In this document: one piece after another, positions 54,625 through 62,573 of the stretch
Layout of the letters: each line of letters begins with the position of its first letter
Position numbering within the stretch: the stretch's first letter is position 1
Origin: Candidatus Poribacteria bacterium
Lineage (GTDB): Bacteria > Poribacteria > WGA-4E > PCPOR2b
DNA: 64,000 bases
Direction of reading: 5' to 3'
Assembly (NCBI GenBank): GCA_022826645.1
Contig: JAJDUM010000017.1
Location: 1 to 64,000, forward strand
Made by a program: the position numbers and the translations under genes
Notes under the pieces: generated by a model
Databases searched by the model: none
What the model saw: only the letters and a program-made list of their open reading frames with translations
Told to the model about the DNA's origin: nothing

Positions 54625-54990
54625 GTGAGAGAGACCGAACAAGAACACGAGATAAAATCTGTAGTTTGGATTGGTTCATCACTCGAAGATTTGAAGGAAT
54701 TCCCTTCAGATGTCCAAGATGAGATGGGATATGCACTTCACATCGCACAGATTGGGGATAAACACCCGAAAGCTAAACCGCTAAAGGGTTTTTCGGGTGT
54801 CATGGAAATCCGAAGTAATTACGCAAGTGACACCTATCGAGCAGTGTACACCACCAACATCGGTGATGTGATCTACGTACTACACACTTTTCAAAAGAAG
54901 TCCAAGAGAGGCCTTGCAACACCTAAGAAAGACATCGATCTCATCAAACGCCGGTTGAAAATAGCTCAAGACCTAGCGAAAGGAAGATAA
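54625..54990 (+). CDS. HigB/RelE-type toxin (phage-derived Gp49-like)
   Basis: The GTG at 54625 has AGGA 7 nt upstream; a TTG two codons earlier is less likely. The 121-residue protein follows the phage Gp49-like/HigB family: VVWIGSSLEDLKEFPSDVQDEM at the start, then KAKPLKGFSGVMEIRSN, TYRAVYTTNIGDVIYVLHTFQKKS and the basic tail TPKKDIDLIKRRL. Family members cut mRNA in the ribosome. The gene is 3 bp upstream of the HigA-AbiV fusion gene, and toxin-first order is typical of HigBA loci. Confidence 0.88.
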   Translation: MRETEQEHEIKSVVWIGSSLEDLKEFPSDVQDEMGYALHIAQIGDKHPKAKPLKGFSGVMEIRSNYASDTYRAVYTTNIGDVIYVLHTFQKKSKRGLATPKKDIDLIKRRLKIAQDLAKGR

Positions 54991-54993
54991 ACC

Positions 54994-56613
54994 ATGGCAG
55001 ACTATACTCTCAGTTCAGGAAACGTCTTTAAGGATTTGGAACTTTCCTCACCCAACGAGAGATTAGCAAAAGCAAAACTAGCACATAAGATCAATCGCTT
55101 GATTGCCGATCACAGAATGACTCAAGAGGAAGTTGCCCAATCTCTCGGGATCAGTCGATCTAAGATGAAAGATTTGAAAAATGGCAGATTAGGGAAGTTT
55201 TCAATGGATCTATTGCTTGCTCTTTTAAGGAAATTGAATCACCATCTTCAAATCCAAGAGATTCCGATAAACGAAGCGATCATAGAATATTGGCGCAAAC
55301 TAAGAGAGGCATGTTTAGCAAACGCTGAAGAGTTAGTGAATTCAGCAAAAGCTTTGAAAGGAAAAAGTACCGCTCATATCCGCTATCATTTGGCTGTACT
55401 TGCAATGGAAGAAGTTGGTAAAGCTGTACTTCTCTCAATAGAATTTGGAAAATTAACACTTGATGAAGGCTACTTAGAACCCAACCTTACGATAGATGAC
55501 CACGTAAAGAAACTTTTTTGGGCTATTTTTACTCCATTTTTTGAGCAAAAAAGATTAACAAAAGAAGATTTTGAATCGTATAGAGGATTTGCTAAAGACC
55601 TTCATGGAAGGCGTCTCGAATCTTTATATACGGACCCGCATGAACCACTACTTCCCCAAGATAGGGTTGAGGATGAAGAAGCTGCTAGTGTAATGAAACT
55701 CGCTGAATCAAGGATAAACCTAGAAAAAGCACACGATATTCCTCATATTCCAGATCAGACGAGACTTGAAGACTTCCATTGGTTTCATACTACTGCAGAT
55801 GATCCTGAAAAAAGACGTCTTATCTTCGGCAATGCCTCTTGGGATAAGCTAGTTGAGTTCGGAGACGTTCATGAATGGATTAAATGGATTCGCCAAGAGT
55901 TCACCAAGGCAGAAGAAGAATCCGAAGAAATCTTGCGACAGGAGATGGAAAAAGGCGCAGCCGGGGAGACTGAGGGTGATGAGCCCAAATGGAGAGTAAA
56001 GTTCCGTATCTATAGCGCCTCCCACTCTATTCGACCAAAAGTTCTGAATAAGTGGAATGAAAATTATGGTTATTTTATTAAAATTCATAGTTCTAACGAA
56101 AAAAGAAGGAATGAACTAATCTGTGAACTTACTTTAGGAAAGAACGTACCTGTTCAAGCTCTATGGAACACCGCAGAGGAGCTCAGAAATACAGGATTTA
56201 TTATCGGTTATATTTTGGAAACTAAGCATTTTAATCAACAGATGAGAACAGCTTTGGAAATGTACCTTACTGGATTGGCTTTGATAAGTAAGACTGATAT
56301 TCATGTGCGCTTTGAACCAAATGCATTTGAGCATTTTTTTCAGGCGTTGAAAACCTTGTTACTCGCTAGTGGTGACTGGGATGGCGTTGAAGATTTCAGA
56401 CTCACTGCTGCAGATCAACTTAGCGAAGGGTTTTCAACGATGCCAAGTCTGAATGAGTATATAGAATTGGGAATGCAACTTGAAAAAAGGGACAATCTTT
56501 CCAAAAGAATTACTTTGACAGAAACAATTGGAATGAAACTCTATTGCGATGTCTACCTCTCCTTACTAGCCAAGAGAAGATTCAATGACAGGACTGAAAG
56601 AAATCTGCGATAA
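54994..56613 (+). CDS. HigA-type antitoxin fused to an AbiV-like HEPN domain and a large unknown C-terminus
   Basis: A 539-residue protein, far longer than a normal HigA (about 95-110). Residues about 8-90 match a complete HigA-type XRE antitoxin: SPNERLAKAKLAHKINRLI, helix-turn-helix MTQEEVAQSLGISRSKMKDL, then GRLGKFSMDLLLALLRKLN. Residues about 98-250 resemble AbiV phage-abortive-infection HEPN domains: REACLANAEELVNSAKAL, IRYHLAVLAMEEVGKAVLL and RRLESLYTDPHEPLLPQD. Residues about 250-539 are unknown, with a charged linker (EEILRQEMEKGAAGETEGDE) and a helical end. The gene is visibly richer in A and T than its neighbours, suggesting transfer. HigB probably binds the N-terminal part; a HEPN RNase role for the middle is inferred. 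Confidence 0.85.
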   Translation: MADYTLSSGNVFKDLELSSPNERLAKAKLAHKINRLIADHRMTQEEVAQSLGISRSKMKDLKNGRLGKFSMDLLLALLRKLNHHLQIQEIPINEAIIEYWRKLREACLANAEELVNSAKALKGKSTAHIRYHLAVLAMEEVGKAVLLSIEFGKLTLDEGYLEPNLTIDDHVKKLFWAIFTPFFEQKRLTKEDFESYRGFAKDLHGRRLESLYTDPHEPLLPQDRVEDEEAASVMKLAESRINLEKAHDIPHIPDQTRLEDFHWFHTTADDPEKRRLIFGNASWDKLVEFGDVHEWIKWIRQEFTKAEEESEEILRQEMEKGAAGETEGDEPKWRVKFRIYSASHSIRPKVLNKWNENYGYFIKIHSSNEKRRNELICELTLGKNVPVQALWNTAEELRNTGFIIGYILETKHFNQQMRTALEMYLTGLALISKTDIHVRFEPNAFEHFFQALKTLLLASGDWDGVEDFRLTAADQLSEGFSTMPSLNEYIELGMQLEKRDNLSKRITLTETIGMKLYCDVYLSLLAKRRFNDRTERNLR

Positions 56614-56726
56614 AGAGGATTATCAAGATGCGGACAAGAAAAGATACTTCAAAAATCCTGAAAAATTCTAAAATCCAGTCAATCCAGATTCAGACAGTAT
56701 AGAAATAAGACATCACCATTGACAAA

Positions 56727-56763
56727 GTTGTCTGAATCTGTGGCAGTCCGCGATTCAGACAAC
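56727..56763 (+). repeat. 12-bp perfect inverted repeat
   Basis: GTTGTCTGAATC (56727-56738) pairs exactly with GATTCAGACAAC (56752-56763) around a 13-nt loop. The half-sequence ATTCAGACA also occurs about 65 bp upstream. It lies 114 bp after the island's last gene and could act as a terminator or mark an insertion boundary. Confidence 0.65.
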
Positions 56764-56824
56764 GCAGGGATGAGCCTCATGTAGGGCTATTCAGTTTTCG
56801 GCTTATTACCCATTTTGTTTGAAA

Positions 56825-56850
56825 AGGCGCAACCGGGAGACCACGCCTAC
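56825..56850 (+). repeat. Weak hairpin-CTAC element
   Basis: Short stem AGGCG / CGCCT with a 14-nt loop, ending in CTAC at 56847-56850, just before the better copy at 56862. Both are followed by AGT. Confidence 0.4.
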
Positions 56851-56861
56851 AGTGAGATGTC

Positions 56862-56883
56862 GGGATTCGGAGATCCCTCCTAC
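56862..56883 (+). repeat. Hairpin-CTAC repeat element, copy 2 of an identical pair
   Basis: Stem GGGAT / ATCCC with a TCGGAG loop, followed by TCCTAC. The 25 bp at 56861-56885 equal those at 21016-21040, while flanking sequence differs, so the element itself is the unit of dispersal. Confidence 0.8.
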
Positions 56884-56922
56884 AGTAAAACTAAATGACC
56901 CTAGAGCCTCATGCCAAAACCC

Positions 56923-56951
56923 TTGACAAATTCGAGATTCCATGCCATAGT
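56923..56951 (+). promoter_or_regulatory. Possible sigma-70 promoter for the PhyH gene at 57013
   Basis: Consensus TTGACA (56923-56928) and CATAGT (56946-56951) with a 17-bp spacer, 61 bp before the ATG. The -10 box is a 4/6 match. Confidence 0.5.
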
Positions 56952-57012
56952 ATCCATCACCACTACGTCTCAGAATTAACCCCACCGCTCAACTGAATCA
57001 GGAGGAATAACA

Positions 57013-58185
57013 ATGAGTACCGATCAAGCAGCGAAACCGTATCGCGCTACTGCCTTTGCCGATTTCAAACCAGAACTTTCCGCCCCCGGAGCCACACCGG
57101 AACGGTTGGAACACCTGAAGGAGCACGGTTTCCTTATCATCAACGACTTTGAAGATAGCCCGTGGATTCCGATTCTGCGCGAAGCAGGTCGCCGTGTGAC
57201 TGAAGCGTGTGCTCCTGCCAACGGTTACAACAAGATTGACTGTTCAAAGGCGTACGTGCACCGCACAGGTGACGATGAACCGTGGGCGATTCGGGGTCTT
57301 ATCCATCCCGCATTCAAAGAACCCAGCTTTGCCGAATTCCACGGCTCGCCAGAGTTCCTTAACTTCGTCGCCTCATGGTGTGGTGGACTCGGACCTGAAG
57401 ATATGGTGATGGGTGGGATGCTGCTGTGGTGTAACCCGAAGTTGCGCGAAAACGGACCCAGTTGGCACCGAGATGTCACATGGTGGGGCACCGGCGCGGG
57501 TTACTTTGCACAGCGCGAGGTCCGAGGCGAGGGACCTGAGGCGTATACCGAGGAGATCGAAAGAATCCGCTGGAAAGAGATTCAAGAGAACAATGAGAAG
57601 TTAACCACGGAGCGCAACGGGGTGAGTATGTTTTTGGCGTTGGTGGATGACGAATGCCACGAACTGATACCGGGCAGCCACAAACGATGGCGCACACCGT
57701 ATGAACACGATGTGCTCCTTCCACAAGCGATGAAGGACGCAGGCGTGCCCCATACACCCAGTTGGAACGGTAAAGACCCATTGCCGGGTCAAGTCGCGAT
57801 TCGGCTAAAGCCGGGCCAAGCGCTCATCCGAAACGGCGCCACCATTCACACGGGGCACGCCGTCCCCGAACGCGAGCGGAATACGTTGTCAATTGGTTGG
57901 TCGAAGTGGTCAGGCGAATCCACAGGAGAGCCATCGGTAGCGGACGTGCGAAATGCGTGGCAACTCGATCCCGCTGTGCGTGAGGGGCTGCCCCACGAAT
58001 GGATGAAGACCACGTGGGACCGTTGGGCGGTAACACAGAAGTTGGGGGATACGCTCGAGGACCGATATCCGGGGTTCGACATCAATCGGATTAAAGCCGG
58101 TGAGGTCATCGGTTGGCGCACCGAGTTAGAACGGCAAGCGGCGGCGGCAGGCGAGGCGTGGGAACCGTACCAAACTTCAAAATAA
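57013..58185 (+). CDS. Phytanoyl-CoA dioxygenase family protein (long form)
   Basis: A 390-residue PhyH-family oxygenase, the longest of the eight in this window. The ATG follows a strong AGGAGG. The facial triad is canonical: HRD in PSWHRDVTWWGTG and the distal His within ATIHTGHAVPERERNTLSIGW, which also carries the cosubstrate Arg. A charged insertion (about residues 165-205, TEEIERIRWKEIQENNEK) separates the two halves of the core, and a C-terminal extension after residue 300 is unusual. A nearby strand reads CHELIPGSHKRW. Substrate unknown. Confidence 0.86.
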   Translation: MSTDQAAKPYRATAFADFKPELSAPGATPERLEHLKEHGFLIINDFEDSPWIPILREAGRRVTEACAPANGYNKIDCSKAYVHRTGDDEPWAIRGLIHPAFKEPSFAEFHGSPEFLNFVASWCGGLGPEDMVMGGMLLWCNPKLRENGPSWHRDVTWWGTGAGYFAQREVRGEGPEAYTEEIERIRWKEIQENNEKLTTERNGVSMFLALVDDECHELIPGSHKRWRTPYEHDVLLPQAMKDAGVPHTPSWNGKDPLPGQVAIRLKPGQALIRNGATIHTGHAVPERERNTLSIGWSKWSGESTGEPSVADVRNAWQLDPAVREGLPHEWMKTTWDRWAVTQKLGDTLEDRYPGFDINRIKAGEVIGWRTELERQAAAAGEAWEPYQTSK

Positions 58186-58253
58186 ATGGGATTTATGTTG
58201 ATCCTTCAAAGCCAACCCCCTGTCCAGCTAGATGATGTACCGCCCGTCCGGAT

Positions 58254-58275
58254 GCGCAATAAATTGCGCTACTAC
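58254..58275 (+). repeat. Hairpin-CTAC repeat element
   Basis: A perfect 7-bp stem (GCGCAAT / ATTGCGC) around AA, followed by TACTAC. It lies in the 161-bp gap between PhyH and the TIGR01777 gene. Confidence 0.65.
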
Positions 58276-58346
58276 AAACATAAAAACCAAGAGATGTAAT
58301 CTCAAGGATTGCCTCCACGTTTCATCCCTTGATGGAGGGAAGGACT

Positions 58347-59246
58347 ATGAAAGTTCTCATTAGTGGTTCAACAGGTCTCATCGGATCGGCATTGATCCCT
58401 GTACTCACCGACGCGGGACATGAAGTGGTTCGGTTAGTCAGGTCTACACCGAAACGCGATGGGTCGGAGGTGCATTGGGATCCTGAATCAGAGCGCATTG
58501 ATACTGCGGGTCTTGAAGGCATGGATGCGGTGGTCCACCTCGCCGGAGAGAACATCGGTTCAGCTAGATGGACACGTAGTAAAAAAGCGCGAATCTTTGA
58601 CAGCCGAGTTAAGGGGACCCGGCTACTGTGCGAATCGCTCGCCGGCCTCACGCGTCCCCCGCAGGTATTGGTGTCTGCCTCGGCCATTGGTTACTACGGA
58701 AGCCGTGGCACAGAATCCGTTAATGAGGAGAGCGCGTCTGGATTCGGCTTCTTAGCGGACGTGTGTATAGAATGGGAGATCGCAACTGAGCCTGTCGCCG
58801 AAACGGACATCCGCCTCGTGAATCTTCGTATGGGCATTGTCCTGAGCCGGGAAGGCGGACCGTTGGCAAAAATGTTACCGCCCTTCAAGATGGGAGTGGG
58901 TGGCGTATTGGGTAGCGGACGACAGTATATGAGTTGGATCGCGTTAGATGATGCGGTGGCTGCCATTCATCATACATTGGCTACGGATAGCTTGCAGGGA
59001 CCGGTGAACAATGTAGCACCCCATGCTGTTACTAACCGTGAATTCACGAAAGCGCTTGGGCGTGTGCTGCGGCGGCCAACCCTATTTCCCCTGCCCAGTT
59101 TCGGGCTACGCGCCATGTTTGGTCGGGAGATGGCTAACGAACTTTTTCTTTCAAGTACGCGTGTCGTACCTAACCGCCTCTTGGAAACCGGTTACGCGTT
59201 TCAGTATCCCGATCTTGAGGGTGCGTTGCAGCATGTTTTAGGATAA
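58347..59246 (+). CDS. TIGR01777 family NAD(P)-dependent epimerase (YfcH-like)
   Basis: The ATG at 58347 follows GGAGGGAAGG; in-frame starts 12-18 nt upstream overlap that site. The 299-residue protein is an extended SDR of the TIGR01777 group: MKVLISGSTGLIGSALIPVL binds the cofactor, VVHLAGENIGSARWT and SASAIGYYGSRGTESVNEES are family signatures, and SWIALDDAVAAIHHTL lies near the C-terminal substrate domain. The group includes E. coli YfcH and plant SulA-like proteins, of unknown substrate. It stands alone and converges on the ABC exporter gene. Confidence 0.92.
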   Translation: MKVLISGSTGLIGSALIPVLTDAGHEVVRLVRSTPKRDGSEVHWDPESERIDTAGLEGMDAVVHLAGENIGSARWTRSKKARIFDSRVKGTRLLCESLAGLTRPPQVLVSASAIGYYGSRGTESVNEESASGFGFLADVCIEWEIATEPVAETDIRLVNLRMGIVLSREGGPLAKMLPPFKMGVGGVLGSGRQYMSWIALDDAVAAIHHTLATDSLQGPVNNVAPHAVTNREFTKALGRVLRRPTLFPLPSFGLRAMFGREMANELFLSSTRVVPNRLLETGYAFQYPDLEGALQHVLG

Positions 59247-59275
59247 CGTCACATGTTGGTTCATCGGCAAAAAAG

Positions 59276-59301
59276 AGGGAACGCAGATCTGCGTTCCCTA
59301 C
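59276..59301. terminator. 24-bp perfect palindrome between convergent genes, hairpin-CTAC family
   Basis: From 59276 to 59299 the sequence is a perfect palindrome (AGGGAACGCAGA and its complement), followed by AC to give CTAC. Lying between two converging genes it could end both transcripts, although no T-run follows. It is also a member of the dispersed hairpin family. Confidence 0.6.
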
Positions 59302-59364
59302 GAATCAACCGGTCTGGCGTGTTGAATTCCTGCCTTATGCCTACTCCTAAGCTTTCGTGCAGCG

Positions 59365-61629
59365 TTATCTCCTAACCTGAGAGGGGTCATCCTTTCCACC
59401 ACCTACCCCTATTATCGCTGACGTTTGCTGCTGTGTGTAGACAAGGTTGTAAAAGATCCCTTTTCGATCCATTAGTGCTTCGTGCGTCCCTACCTCAGCC
59501 ACCTTACCGTCATCAAGGACAATGAGTCGGCTTGCATTGCGTAGGGTAGAGAGCCGGTGTGCAATGGCGAAAGTGGTGCGCCCCTTGACCAACCGCGCGA
59601 TAGCTGCTTGGATCTTTTTCTCGGTCGCACTGTCGAGGGACGAGGTCGCCTCGTCGAGGATTAGAATTTTCGGGTCATGCAGAATTGCCCTTGCGATGGC
59701 GATGCGTTGCTTTTCGCCGCCTGAGAGTTGATCACCACGCTCACCTACCTTCGTGTCGTACCCATCCGGCTTCGCAGCGATGAACTCATGCGCCTCCGCC
59801 GCGATCGCTGCACTGACAATCTCGTCCAAGCTTGCCTCCGGCTTACCGTAACCTATGTTTTCAGCGATCGTCCCGTCGAAGAGAAAAATGTCTTGATGAA
59901 CAATACCGATATGGCGACGTAGGTCTTCAAGACGAATCTTCCGGATATCCACGCCATCGATATCCACACTGCCACGATTCACATCGTAGAACCGACAAAT
60001 CAGGTTAATCACGGTACTCTTGCCCACACCCGATTTGCCCACCAGCCCAATCATCTCACCCGGTTCCACATCGAAGTTTATATTGTTGAGGACCGGTTTG
60101 CCCGGATCGTAACCAAATGTAACGTCGTTGAAAGCCACCCGTCCTTCCACTTGGGGAACGGCAGTCGCCTCAGCATAGTCAAACATCTCGGAGCGGCTAT
60201 CGAGGATCTCAAAGATCCGCTCGGCACCCGCGAAAGCGCGGGTTATGAAGTTATTGATCTGGCTGAAGAACTGCAGCGGACGGTAGAGTTGCCACAGATA
60301 TCGCGTGAACGCCAAGAGTATGCCGTATGTCAATGCTCCGCTCAAGATCTGCATCCCGCCAAAATACCAGATAAAGAACATGCCGAAATGGATAAGGAAG
60401 TTCATTACAGCGAAAAAGATGAACCAGGTACGCTCACCCGTAACACTCACCGCCCACAATTCCTCGTTCCGCGTATTGAATCGCATCGCCTCCCGATCCT
60501 CCTGTGCGAAGGCTTTTACGACACGGATGCCAGAGATCGATTCATTGAGATGTGAGGAGAGTCGTGACCATTTGGCGTGCCAACGGATCCAGATGGGGCG
60601 CATGCGTTTCCAAATCAACAGACCGCCCAATACAATGAAGGGGACTGGCACCAACGCACAGATGGTCAGTTTCCAGCTCAGGGAGAGGCACACTGCTAAG
60701 GTGCCTACTAACATCAGTGCGTTGCTCAACATGAAGGGCAGACCGAAGAGCAGGAACATCTCCAACCGATCTGCATCGTTGGTAAATCTGGATATTAGGC
60801 TGCCTATCTGTCGCTTGTCATAGAATCGGATCGGCATATACTGCACATGGTGAAAGAGCTGCGCCCGGATATCTCTGCTGGTTCGACTTGAGATGTCGGC
60901 TCTCATGAAGCCACCGATAATGTCACATGAAACGGTTGACAGCATGATACTTAAGAAACCCAGTACGGGCCAAATCATCAGTCCAAAGCCTTCTCTCATC
61001 GTGAGCCCAGTACCCGCCATCGGTGTAATGATCTCGTCAACAATATATTTAACAATAAGGGGCGGGATAAGGTTCAGTAGCGGGTTCGCCGCTGCAAAGA
61101 TCATGAGGAGGATGGTTCGACCTCGGTAGGGGCGCAAGTAGCTAATAATCCGTTTGAGCGTATCCCATTTCTTCACACAAGCGGGGCAGATCCCGTCTTT
61201 CTCTGGCAGCAATCGTCCGCAGGTGTCGCACCGAGATCGCTCCATCTCGGTTGGCAGGGTAGGGTCTTCGCCCTTGATCAGTTGCTTGATGGCTTCACCG
61301 ACCTCAGCGAACTTGGGACTCAACGAGTTGGAGTAGTATAGGTAGGTAGGTTCTCCCTCGCCGTGCTCCACTTCCAGCCGTCCGGCACCGACAAACTCCT
61401 CGATCTTCGTCTCCGTGATGACTTTGAGCGGCACCTCCACAACACCATCGGCACCCTCGGCAGGGATAACGAAGAGGTGTTCGTCGGTTACAACTAGCCA
61501 CTGTTCACCGAAAGTGCCGTCATCTATCAGATCTGTAGCAACCTGAATATGCGGCTCTTCTTCCGGGGCCTTTATACCTTGGAGTTTGGAATCCACCTCA
61601 GGAGGCAGGGTTTCGAGAAAGGGATTCAT
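59365..61629 (-). CDS. ABC exporter (fused permease/ATPase) with N-terminal PH-like and zinc-ribbon domains
   Basis: A 754-residue half-transporter of the MsbA/lipid-drug exporter class. The first 125 or so residues are soluble and resemble a PH/GRAM-like domain (EQWLVVTDEHLFVIPAE). Then comes a zinc ribbon (CDTCGRLLPEKDGICPAC, about residues 134-151). Six membrane helices span about 165-465. The nucleotide-binding domain has Walker A GKSGVGKSTVI, signature LSGGEKQRIAIARA, Walker B ILILDEATSSLDS and the switch His in IAHRLST. It would work as a homodimer exporting a hydrophobic substrate. The N-terminal extension is unusual for the family and may be a regulatory module. Confidence 0.93.
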   Translation of the reverse strand: MNPFLETLPPEVDSKLQGIKAPEEEPHIQVATDLIDDGTFGEQWLVVTDEHLFVIPAEGADGVVEVPLKVITETKIEEFVGAGRLEVEHGEGEPTYLYYSNSLSPKFAEVGEAIKQLIKGEDPTLPTEMERSRCDTCGRLLPEKDGICPACVKKWDTLKRIISYLRPYRGRTILLMIFAAANPLLNLIPPLIVKYIVDEIITPMAGTGLTMREGFGLMIWPVLGFLSIMLSTVSCDIIGGFMRADISSRTSRDIRAQLFHHVQYMPIRFYDKRQIGSLISRFTNDADRLEMFLLFGLPFMLSNALMLVGTLAVCLSLSWKLTICALVPVPFIVLGGLLIWKRMRPIWIRWHAKWSRLSSHLNESISGIRVVKAFAQEDREAMRFNTRNEELWAVSVTGERTWFIFFAVMNFLIHFGMFFIWYFGGMQILSGALTYGILLAFTRYLWQLYRPLQFFSQINNFITRAFAGAERIFEILDSRSEMFDYAEATAVPQVEGRVAFNDVTFGYDPGKPVLNNINFDVEPGEMIGLVGKSGVGKSTVINLICRFYDVNRGSVDIDGVDIRKIRLEDLRRHIGIVHQDIFLFDGTIAENIGYGKPEASLDEIVSAAIAAEAHEFIAAKPDGYDTKVGERGDQLSGGEKQRIAIARAILHDPKILILDEATSSLDSATEKKIQAAIARLVKGRTTFAIAHRLSTLRNASRLIVLDDGKVAEVGTHEALMDRKGIFYNLVYTQQQTSAIIGVGGGKDDPSQVRR

Positions 61630-61702
61630 CCTTTTATGCGATCTCCGCTAAGGGGAAAAGTACAGTGCACTTTGTGGACAGTCAGATCGAAATTTCCTAG
61701 AC

Positions 61703-62503
61703 CTAAAGATAGTCTAGAAATCCGAGTTCTCGTTCACGATCGATCCAGCGTTGACGTCTGGCACTACCTTCATGATTCTCGGTCCAGTAGCTCATGATAT
61801 CGCGGTGGGTCTCAAACGGCAGCCCAGAGTTATTCGGTTCCTTCACGCTGTTGGTGGCTCGCTTGCGGGTTGCTGTTTCCTCTTCAGGACCTTTGGGATT
61901 CTTATAGTAGACGACGGTGCACATCCGCCGGTCAATTGCACCACCCCAACTCGCATGCCAACAACGCACATCGAAGGCGACCACATCACCCGGTTCGGAT
62001 TCACAGATGTAAGCTGGAACATCGCAAATCTCAAGCTGGTAACTGTCCAGATTTTCTCGCAGTGAGCTATGTAACGGATCCTTGTGCGAACCTGGAATCA
62101 GTCGCAGGGCGCCAGTTTCTGCGCCGACCGGTTCGAGGTAGTACGCGAATTTAACGCCGTAACAATCTTCCGTTGGATCGACAAGATGGTCTGGATGCCA
62201 GCGTGTGTGACCGACGTAACGATTGGCATCGGAAACGATACCGAGGCAATCTTCACCGTATAGCTGCTCTGTCGGTTCGCAGAAACGGGGATCTTCAAGC
62301 AATCCAGCGAAGAATGGAGTTTCAGGCCCCATTGTCCGAACCCAATGCCTATAGGTACCATCAAATGGAGCGTGGCGGTAGGCAGAGGTTAAGGCGTGTT
62401 CAAACTCTGCGTTAATGGTTTTCACCTCCTCCGGACTGAACAGCTGCCGGAAGATTAGGAACCCGAAGGTATCGAAGTGGTTCACCTGTTGTTCCGTGAG
62501 CAT
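61703..62503 (-). CDS. Phytanoyl-CoA dioxygenase family protein
   Basis: A 266-residue PhyH-family oxygenase with start ATG behind GGGGAGG. It opens MLTEQQVNHFDTFGFLIFRQLF. The triad is canonical: HPD in TRWHPDHLVD and the distal His in VRCWHASWGGAID, then Arg in DRRMCTVVYY. ALRLIPGSHKDPLH marks the core. It is a tandem paralogue of the gene at 62574, with which it shares start, length and most motifs. Substrate unknown. Confidence 0.88.
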   Translation of the reverse strand: MLTEQQVNHFDTFGFLIFRQLFSPEEVKTINAEFEHALTSAYRHAPFDGTYRHWVRTMGPETPFFAGLLEDPRFCEPTEQLYGEDCLGIVSDANRYVGHTRWHPDHLVDPTEDCYGVKFAYYLEPVGAETGALRLIPGSHKDPLHSSLRENLDSYQLEICDVPAYICESEPGDVVAFDVRCWHASWGGAIDRRMCTVVYYKNPKGPEEETATRKRATNSVKEPNNSGLPFETHRDIMSYWTENHEGSARRQRWIDRERELGFLDYL

Positions 62504-62573
62504 AGTATACCTCCCCTAAATGGTTACAGTTCTGCTTCGTGATATGTGGCACGAATATCTATCAAACCGCTGA

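Larger units (their letters stand above)
56614..57012. other. Intergenic region with hairpin repeats and a promoter
   Basis: This 399-bp gap ends the AT-rich island. It contains a strong hairpin at 56727-56763, a weak element at 56825-56850, the repeat copy at 56862-56883 and a promoter-like pair at 56923-56951. No coding frame is convincing. Confidence 0.6.

Noticed and set aside
54317..54748. A 143-codon leftward frame across the MNT and HigB genes
   Set aside because: It overlaps two recognisable rightward genes, has no family resemblance and no ribosome site.
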